Shown in pieces: positions 50,621 through 64,000 of a stretch of DNA of 64,000 nt. The notes beneath the pieces were generated by a model. That model saw only the letters and a program-made list of their open reading frames with translations. It was not told the origin of the DNA and did no database searches. Numbering within the stretch: the stretch's first letter is position 1; every line of letters begins with the position of its first letter. The position numbers and the translations under genes were made by a program. The DNA lies in contig CM025852.1 in the NCBI GenBank assembly GCA_003952965.2, forward strand, positions 22,662,280 through 22,726,279. The letters are read 5' to 3'. This DNA is from Morella rubra (taxonomy: Eukaryota; Streptophyta; Magnoliopsida; Fagales; Myricaceae).

Positions 50621-51274
50621 TTAAACACAAATAATGAAAACTAAAATAAACGCAAACAAAATTTAGAATAAAACTACGGTACAAAATACAATAAGACAAC
50701 TTAAAATTGGAAAACCCAATTTATACCCTATTAAACTAAGAGATTTTGACAAGCAGCACCTCGGGCCTCGGGGACAATTGATCTAGAGCCAAAGACGAGA
50801 GTTGTAAAATACCAAGAAATAATAAGGATAAGAATAGAATGAATGAAAATATTTTTTTAGTATTTTTATTTTTTTTAAAAAGGTAAGTAGTTTCTCAAAT
50901 AATTTAGCAAGTACTTTATCAATTAAATCCTTTTAAATATAGATTTCTAGTTTGTTAAATGCATGCAAAGGTAAAAATAATAAATATATTAGGTGGCCCA
51001 TTTAAAGGGCTAGCAATTATTTTTAGTTTATTAAGTGTATGCAAGGGTAAAAATTAAACAGATTAGGGCTCTTGACTAGTCCTTTACTTTAGTAGACTGT
51101 CCCAAAAAGTAAAGAGTTAATGGTTCTTTCAAATAAGTACATTCAATATGCCTCTTTTTGAAATAATAATTTCAGGTAAAATTAAACATAATTTTAATAA
51201 GACCTACGTACTAAAGAAAATTTAAAACTTTGAGACCTTCCTATTTTGGGCGCTAGCCTTATTAGTCATGAAAG
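50621..51274. other. Spacer between the two defensin-locus copies
   Basis: AT-rich. A small internal similarity is seen between ~50940-51020 and ~51020-51070 (ttagtttgttaaatgcatgcaa-like, with tgtatgcaagggtaaaaa). No gene recognised. Confidence 0.4.
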
Positions 51275-51783
51275 AAAATACCCATATAACTCATTTTAGA
51301 GACATAGAGAAACAGAGAGAATATCCATATTGCTCATTTTTTTTCTTTTTCTTTACAAAATAACTAAGAGGAATAAGATCCTCAAGGTGGGTCAAAAAGG
51401 TCACAAGAGGAAATCTCTGGCGAGGGGGAGACCAGTAGCCTTTAAAGACTCCATGCGTAGGGTGGTAGGTAGCCCACTTGGCAATAAGTGAGCCAACTGA
51501 TTTTGAGATCTAGGAACCATATTGCTCATTTAATTATTTTTTATGACAGATATGCTCGCCAAAAATGAATAGGGCTCCTCTTACTACCAAACCCCTTACA
51601 AACTATATATGGTCTCGCAGTAAAAAAGTTGTAATAAATTTACAGCAAAAGTTGGATTTGTTAGTACATTTGCTTTATAGTCTCAAATTCCATACTATAT
51701 AATGGTGGTAATTGTGTTACATGCTGATCAGTAACATCTTGTCTCGACCTAGTTAAGTTTCCTATCAAGAGAGAATGTTAGGC

Positions 51784-52231
51784 ATGGAAACTAGAAGGTT
51801 CTTTGGCCTCGTGCTTTTGTTCTTCCTTTTCTCGCTCGTGGTATCTCTCTCTCTCTCTCTGGATTTCAATGTGTCTAAATTTTCTGTTTGTTTTTCTGGA
51901 GAGCATCTAAGTTCAATTTTGTCCAAAAACCATGCCTGCTTCAAAGTGTATATCACAGGTAACCCTTGAAGCTGGCCGTTATATCGTGGAAATTTCTATA
52001 TAGATCATCAGTCCCCCCCAAAAGAATATACATGCATACATACATACGTTTACGTATAATTCAGCACTAGTTATATTATTGGGTGTTATGATAGTATATG
52101 TTTTAATTTCTGGAATGATGCTTGGATTCTAACCAGAACTGCGAAAGGGTCTGCATTAGTGAAAAATTGGCGACCGATATATAAATGCAAAAAGATCCCA
52201 CCAAAATGCTATTGCAGTAAAGAATCTTTAG
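51784..52231 (+). pseudogene. Degraded defensin-like copy
   Basis: It keeps a recognisable signal-peptide exon (METRRFFGLVLLFFLFSLVV) and the 3' end of the second exon, but it is clearly broken and lacks part of the mature region. It arose with the block duplication and is treated as a fossil of the gene at 48730-49248. Confidence 0.7.
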
Positions 52232-52504
52232 TGGCGTGAGTGGAACTATAGAATCCAAGGACCATTTCTTGCACTTGTTACTGGTTATGTTCTTCAAGTC
52301 ACTTTTCGTGAGCAAACAATATTTAGAATAAAGTCTTTGAAATTAGTGATAGCTAATGTTGTTGCCTATCATCCTGGTTATGTCCTTCAAGTCACTTTTT
52401 GCGAGCAAACAATATTTAAAATAAATTACTTGTGATTTACTGAAATTAGTGAATTCTCGTGTTGTTGCCTATCACAATCACATGCAAGTTCCACTGGATC
52501 GTAC

Positions 52505-53530
52505 TTTTTCTTTTGTTTTTTAGGAAAGACGACAACACGTTCAAATTTTAATAATAAAACTTCACTAATGGCGGAAGAATACCGTGGTAACAATTAAACT
52601 TGTCCGGTTACATGTGAAAAGCCTAAAACCAAACTAAAAACCATCGAAAACCTAAGACAAACCAAGGAGAAAAACCAAACAACACAATTAACTATTAAAT
52701 CTTAACTGAAGCAATCCTCTCATATTAGTGCAAATACTCGATCTCTCACTGAACATAAAAGCCCACTCTCTCTACACAAACTTCCACAATTCGAATGAGG
52801 TAAAGTAATAGTGAAGTAGGGGAGATCCAATAATGGGTGAATGAATTGAGAGAAATTATTTTACAAAAATAATACATTTTTTTTTAAAGAAAGACGATGG
52901 CACATCCGAATTTTGTTAATAAAATCTTACTTACGGCAAATGAATATCGTGGTAACAATCAAATTTGGTTGACTACAAGTGAAAAGCCTAAAATCAAGCT
53001 AAAAAACCATTGAAAATCTAAAACAAACCATAATACAATCAATGTTAAATCTTAACTGAAGCAATCCCCACATATCAGTGTAAATACTCAATCTCTCACT
53101 AAACATAAAATCCCACTCTCTTTGCACAAATTTCTACAATTCTAATGAGATAAAGTAATTGAGAAGTAGTGGAGATCAAGTAATGGATGAATGATTTGTG
53201 AAAAATTATTTTACAAACACCGAACAATTTTTTTTTTTTTTAATGAAAGATCATGGTACGTCCAAATTTTATTAGTAAAACCTTTCTTACGACGAAAGAA
53301 TACCATGGTAACAATCAATCTTGGCTGCTACAACTGAAAAGCGAAAAACTAAACTTAAAAAACCATTGAAAACCTAAAACAAACCAATGAGACAAACTAA
53401 ACAACACAATCAACTGTTAAATCTTAATTGAAGCAATCCCCACGTATCAAAGCGAATCCTCGATCTCTCACTAAACATAAAAGCCCACTCTCTCTGCACA
53501 AACTTTCACATTTCTAATGAGGTAAAAATT
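52505..53530 (-). repeat. Three tandem ~355-bp units, LINE-3'-end-like
   Basis: Units start at T-runs near 52510, 52877 and 53228. Each then reads aaaga-cga--gcac-tcca and attttattaataaaac, then accgtggtaacaat, aagcctaaaac, and ends actctctctgcacaaact with tctaatgaggtaaa. Read on the minus strand the left edge looks like a LINE tail, with an AATAAAATTT-type end followed by poly(A). A shorter version is in the left block near 49770-49935. No protein frame is present. Confidence 0.55.
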
Positions 53531-54504
53531 CCGAAGGTAGAAGTATTAAAGCTTTTCATGGTCCAGAAAGAAGCGAGTCTACCCAATTCCAAGCTCATCT
53601 CCATCACATTGTTGAGTGGGAAATTTGTGCTATGTTTTTTCCTTCCCCATCCATTATGGAACTTTTCTTCTCCTAAGGTAGAAAATTATCAAGCTTTTCA
53701 ATTTTGGGTGAGGGTAGGAGAGGCTTTTCCTACCAAATACTATGCAAAAATGGATCGGCGAAATGCGTATGCCGTTTACAAGTCTGTTGGATTAAGTTGC
53801 AGGCTGTGGTATTGACAGTTGTGTTTCCACATGAGAACAATAGTGGGCAACACTCTCAGAATAGCCCTCTACAAATGCAAAAGCCCAAAATAAAAAATTT
53901 CAAAAATGGCCTACAACTGGAAAATTGGTAGATGAAAAGAGTTTCATAGAGAAATTGTATGTATAAAGCAAATCATATGCTTGTTGCACGAGCATTTTCC
54001 GTGAATAAGCAAGTGGTGACTCCTGCGTATATATTCTTCATCAAAACCCTTGCCTCACATGCGCAGGTTCCTAATCTATACTAAAAGGATAGGTCAGACA
54101 AAAAATATCACTCACCTTACAAACTACTGACTTGTAGTTGAGCTGTTGCCTTGGACCCAAAGAGGTCCTCATAGCAATTAGCCCAATTAAGTGGACGCTT
54201 AGACACGGAGTTACTAGAAACATCAAACTCTCATGTAGAGAAGAAGAAATAGGAGATATGGTTATAGTACGGACTACAAAGTTCAAACAATATCTATTAA
54301 TGACCTCATACATGGTTTTTATATTTATTTGTTTTCAACAAGTCACATCGGGCAATGCCTGAACTCACGTCGATGATGATGAAGTCCATTCAAACAAAAA
54401 ACTGGAACCTATCAAATTTATGTCCTACTCTTTGGGGCAAACTTCATAACAAGCGCCAAAAATTGCACTGCCATCCCACAGCGGGAACCATCTGAATGGT
54501 GTAT

Positions 54505-59059
<4,555 letters not shown>

Positions 59060-62000
59060 TGTAGCTGATACGCAAGGACAGAGACACTCACACTCTCTGC
59101 AACGAGTAGAAGAGAAGACAAAAAAAACCAAAAACCCTAACGAAGAGAAGCGAGGCCAATAGAAAGCTGCCTTTTATGGTGGCTCCTAGCCTCTTCGGAG
59201 TAGGCGCAGGCCAACGAAGAAAATAATAAAATGTTCGATTTTTAAAGAACAAAATTTTATAAATGCCGAAAAATGGAGCGGAGCTTCTTATGCTTCTGTG
59301 CAAATTCAACAACCTCTTTCTCACTTTCTTTCTCGGACTCTCTCGCTCGGTACTACTAAAAACAGGCTCAGGTTGGTGATGTATTCGAGGCTGTATCATC
59401 TGCGCTTCTCGGAGACGCTATAATAATCCTGGCCGTCAGATTATGTGGGCCTGGAAAAGGGACAGTGTAGATGTTGCAAATGTAGAATTACGATGAGATT
59501 GGCAGTAGGTGATATTGGTTGTTGATGTGTTAGATGTCACTTGCGTAGGTGAGCTTGTCGTGGCGTGCGTGCTGGTTAAGAATCACTCGGAGGCCACGTC
59601 GGATCAGTGTGGACCGTTTTTGTAGGTGTTTTTGGGCTTTTCCTCTTTTTCAGTTTTGAAGCCGGTCCTACCGGTCGGCGTGGCTCGGTTTTGGCTTAGA
59701 TACAGTTTATCCCGCGAGGTTAGTGCGGTGACCGGAATACCATAGTATAAATCTTGGTTCTAAGATACCTGAAAAAACTATAGAGACATTGATCTGTTTA
59801 GTGTTTTTGAATTAAATAGATTTTGTACTCTCTAATTATAGAGTCTTACTATTATTTTTGTCATCTTATTTGTATTTCTACTAAAATTTTCCGATCTCTA
59901 AAATTATAATTTTATCTTCATAAAAAATGTTATTGTAAAAAAAAATATGAGGATAAAGTTGTCATTTCACACATAAACAAAATTATTTTTCATTCAAATT
60001 AACTAAAATTTAATGAAAGGTGTAAAATATTTAAAATTAATAGTCGGTGGCATTGATTTTGCAAACAAAAGTTACCATTTGTCGGCATGGATTCTGCAAC
60101 ATTGTCCATGGTATTAAAGGTCCACAATTCTACTTAGTTGTTTGCATTTCTTGGTGCCTATTCATAGTAGAAAAAAGATTTAAATTGCCACTGAGAATAA
60201 AAGTATCGAATCTTTTTAATGCCAACTATACAAAATTTAAAAAGAAACAAAGACAGCAGCATCCTTGACCTTTGTCTGATTTTATAATAGATAGGGGATC
60301 AAATTAACCACCTCTTCGGAGCATCTAAAGGTCCATAGCAATTGAAGTCAAATTATAATAGCTCCATATTTTGATAAATTAACCAAATTCGAAATAATAT
60401 ATCCAACCAAAAAGTTGGACAATGACCATCAAGTTTTTGTCTTCCGTCTCTATGGCTATGTGTGGTTAAAATTTTATTTTTTTAAAACATATTTTTTTAT
60501 GGATTTCATTATTCTCACAAGTATTTTTTTATTAATGTAAAAAAATATTTTCAAAACACATAATCAAACATAACATAGATATGATTGGGAATTTAAAGAA
60601 CCGCACGTAGCTGAACAGTATCCACGCGAATGATCTCTTCAGGTCAAGTGATTTGAAGTGGGGAGGGGTCAATTCGAGAAGAAGCTGAACCACGCGTACA
60701 AACCACACCATCTCCAGCGTAAAGCCAACGCGGATGATTCGACAATTTTTGATTGGGGTTCGGGGGGAGTCCTTTTCCGTGTGCAATCCTTTGAATGGGA
60801 CTTCTTGATGGCAGTGTGGGCCGTAATGTATTCGGCATAGGGTAGCTGAGGAACAGCACGTGGTGCTTGGAAAGAGGGAAGCTAATCGACCTTTTTGGTG
60901 GACCGTCCAAAAGCAGACACCGGATTTACAAAGGCATATGCTTCGTGAGTTGGTGACATTCTAGTTTCTTCTCAATAATTGATAATATTGTCATGGACCC
61001 GTTTCCAACAGTTTTGGAGCATACGGGATTAATAACACTAAAATTATTGACGATCAGGATTCCTTTTTACTTTTTTTTTTTCTAAGAAAATAATTACTTT
61101 TCAGTTTTCAGTTTCACCTACTTATTTTATATTTTATATTCTAAATTATTAATTTAAGACATTATACCCGTAAATTGCCTAATGAATTGCCCCCTTTGTT
61201 TATTTTTTTGTAAAATTAAATAAAAATTATTATTTTTTTACAAAATGACAATCATGTCCTTAAAAAATCAAATAAATAATAAGTTACATTTAAAGATATA
61301 GTCGTCATTATTTATAATATAAAATAAAAAAGTCAATTTTTGTCAAATTTAGCATAAAAAATAGATGGAAGTTGAAACGTGTTAGGGATGGATAGTTTAT
61401 GGCTGCAATGTCTAAAACGATAGGCTGCAAAGTGCAACATGGATACAATAATCGTTTGTGAGTGAAAAATGTATTTTCTCTTTCTTTCTTTTTTCAAAAT
61501 TATTTAGGGTCTAATTTTAAAAAAAATATATACAATATGTCAACTCTGCAACATTTAATGTTGCTCGTACTAACTTTCATACAATATTTATGTCTACATT
61601 AAACTATGCAATTTGATCAATAAATTGAGGAGAATCTCAATTCAATTATTGGTTTGACCAAGATTAATTAAACCAAGCTTAGATGGATACATGTTTATGT
61701 AAGTATACAAAAACAATGCATAAGCTTTTTGTGGAGTAAAACTTGGGGAAATTTTGTGAATAATTTAATTTTGAACTATTTTTCAATCATAAAAAAATAA
61801 ATGAGATAAAGTAAGCCTATTTAATGTAAAGAGCCTTGACTAGCGTTCTTCTTATCTCTTTGCCAGCAAGATTTATTTGGGTAATAAAAATTTACAAAAT
61901 TGAAGCAGCTCCCCGGCTAAGTTATACACCCAATGAGGTCTTATGAACTAGTTTTATATACGTGGGCATGTATATGGGAGCCACGTAATAGAACGAAACG

Positions 62001-64000
62001 ATTCATTTTGACTTTGACTAAGCCAACGGCGACGTAAATATAAAATAACATCGGTTTTGTAGCTGCCACATTGGAGAGAAAATGACTGATTTTCTCTTCA
62101 AAGTAAGGGACAAAAAAAAAAAAAATTATCTTCTAATGGCCGGTTACCATCATGACAGGGAAGCAAAAATAAATAAATAAATGTTATTTTTCTTCCGTGA
62201 GCTACTACATATTTATCACGTACGGTCATGAACTTTGATTTAAATAACTCCAACCTCATTTTAAAGTTTAGATTATCATCTTTATCCCTCTGCTAAGTGT
62301 ACTGGCGGAGGCTCGGAGCCAAGATTTGTCGCTGAACGCTATATTACCAATAATCAATCAATAGTTTCTAAGAAGAAAAAGAAATCATGTTTCTATTAGA
62401 GCAAATAAAAAAAAGTACTGTTTTATTCTATTTTTCTTCAGCCTTAAAAATTAATTATTGAGAGGGAAAAAATCGAATTTGCTTGTATTTGTGAAACTAT
62501 TTCTTAGTGTGTTATTAATTTTGATGGGGCAAAGTGTCTAAATGATTGAGATATGTCTTTAGAGGAGAAAGTGATTAGAAGCTTCGATTTCAAAAGTTTT
62601 CCAATAGACAATGGGGCTTAAAAATTATCCTCTCTCCTTTTTAAAATAAAATTTTGAAAGAATTTATGAATTTAATCTCTCTAAAGTCTCATATTCCAAA
62701 CTCTCAAAAGCTACATATTTATTGAGCCACCCTCAAGTCCGGCCAGATAATTACCTATTTTATGTAAGACAAAAGATTACATAAGCAGAAGGATTAGTCG
62801 AATTCTAATACTCTCATGTCTATGCCATCCAAAATAAATAAATAAATAAACACAAAGAGTGAAATTATTTTTTAAAACTATTATTGAGAGGCACCGAGTG
62901 ATAAAAATCTAGAAGTTTTCGAAGTTTAAAATCATGCCATCAAATTTCTTTTTTTTGAGGCAAAACTTTGGTGAAAAATACCCAATCATTATTTTCAAGC
63001 CAAAATTTCCTCAAATACAAAATGAATAATACTTGGGATATACGTTGCCGACAAAAGGCAACCAAGTTGCATTGGACTTCTTATTTGCATGGAAAGGTAG
63101 GTTCTTATAATGGGTTTTGTGAGGCAGACGAAGGGTTAAGCTAACCATAGACGCAATTCACTTCTATTTTGTACCGAACCATGCACCCTTTGGAATTGAC
63201 CTTATAAATGGACTTCCCATGGAAAAGTATTTCCAAACAACAAAATTACTCCGAATTGTTGATGAGAAGAGACCCACTTAAGGGTTTAAACAGCTCGATC
63301 GCAAAAGAACAACTTCCTGACTAGTAAGGGATTGCATATATTATTCTCATCACATATATATATATAGATCGAGGTTGATGCGTGCATATATATCTTTCAC
63401 ATTCTCCTGATCAATTCTTTTTCTCGTCTAGTCATATGCCCTTATATTCATCAGGTTTCACTCGGAGGTAAATATTATCTAATCCTCCAAAATTTTAGTT
63501 ATTGTAGGATTTTCATCCACAATGCCTAAGGGCCTCTAAGCCTTTTTTCTACTATTATAGTTGTCACTGCTTTGCCATTGATATTGGTGTGTTGCTCATC
63601 TGCCTTTGAAACGGGTATAATAAAAAGACTATTTGTCTTTTTAAAACCAATGATTAATCAGAACTTGATCTGTGTTAATTTCTAGATTTTAAGAGGATTA
63701 CATTTATTATTAGCTAGGTACTCAGTAATTTGGATCATTAATTTGATAATAAAGGAGTTTGATCCAAATTTCATCTTCACAAAATCTTATCTAACCCCAG
63801 CATGACACAAATTAGGTTGTTAATGTTTTATGAGTGTATTAATTTCTTACTTGTTAATATCAGTAAGGCACAGGGATTATTAATCGTGAAAGTTTATCCA
63901 CAACCTAATGGTATGCTGGGTTAATTTTGTAATTAATTTAGATTTAAATTAGTCAATTAATTTGAATTTAGCCCAAAACTAGTTCTTCAGACTTGAATCT
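59060..64000. other. GAPCP upstream region and terminal spacer
   Basis: The first ~300 bp are the GAPCP 5' UTR and promoter, with a telobox-like aaaaccctaac near 59131. The rest is AT-rich without a recognised gene. The motif gtgagtgaaaaatgtatttt near 61460 also ends the TIR element at 13058-13500. An (AT)n tract with TATA-like sequence at ~63354-63366 could belong to a gene starting beyond the window. Confidence 0.4.
60452..60580. mobile_element. Possible small MITE
   Basis: The left edge CTATGTGTGGTTA and, inverted from the right, CTATGTTATGTTTGATTA are related, with T-rich inner arms (attttttt) on both sides over ~130 bp. No clear target duplication was seen, so the call is weak. Confidence 0.3.

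Larger units (their letters stand above)
51275..54095. repeat. Defensin-locus duplication, right copy
   Basis: Right copy of the 48440-50620 block, ending with cctaatctatactaaaagga near 54070. It has been enlarged by three tandem ~355-bp units at 52505-53530, where the left copy has one shorter version (~49770-49935). Confidence 0.75.

Noticed and set aside
53558-53815. 85-residue frame partly shared with ~50033-50170
   Set aside because: The shared part comes from the block duplication and the frame is not kept in the left copy; no family motif was seen.

Overview
The window looks like eudicot plant nuclear DNA. Genes have many short introns with GT-AG (one GC-AG) borders, the spacers are AT-rich, and there are TIR elements, LINE debris and GA microsatellites. 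No bacterial, organellar or CRISPR features were seen. The species was not identified.

Layout. At 563-1179 (+) lie the last exons of a B3-type mitotic cyclin, facing a two-exon DUF2358 plastid-protein gene (2230-3172, -). At 3.2-8.7 kb there is no protein gene, but a ~500-bp non-coding block is present twice (6331-6816 and 7024-7533) beside telobox/site II motifs, with one candidate C/D snoRNA. At 8.7-35.2 kb there is a minus-strand tandem array of three apparently intact manganese-type cation diffusion facilitator genes (MTP9/10 type; 409, 405 and 401 aa) with nearly identical exon structure, plus the stub of a fourth final exon at 8741-8853. Between the second and third genes a segment was duplicated head to tail (23173-28468 and 28469-32148). 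It once carried the first exon and promoter of the second MTP gene, which the right copy has lost. Small TIR elements and a LINE fragment are present in one copy and absent from the other.

At 35-64 kb are a phytocyanin-like cupredoxin (37350-38213, +), an eleven-exon DCN1-like cullin-neddylation gene (40032-47639, +), a duplicated block with a defensin-like gene and a degraded second copy (48.4-54.1 kb), and a complete fourteen-exon plastid-targeted glycolytic GAPDH gene (GAPCp, 54505-59059, -). The last ~5 kb shows no gene.

The order cyclin B3 / DUF2358 / MTP9-10 / GAPCp matches, from memory, the Arabidopsis At1g16330-At1g16300 run and in part its duplicate At1g79510-At1g79530, so this appears to be an old conserved block opened by local duplication and by insertion of the cupredoxin, DCN1 and defensin genes. 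The genes do not form a pathway: they cover Mn transport, plastid glycolysis, cell cycle, neddylation and defence. I found no undescribed multi-gene system. The strongest novel material is the stepwise history of the MTP array and the duplicated non-coding locus at 6.3-7.7 kb.
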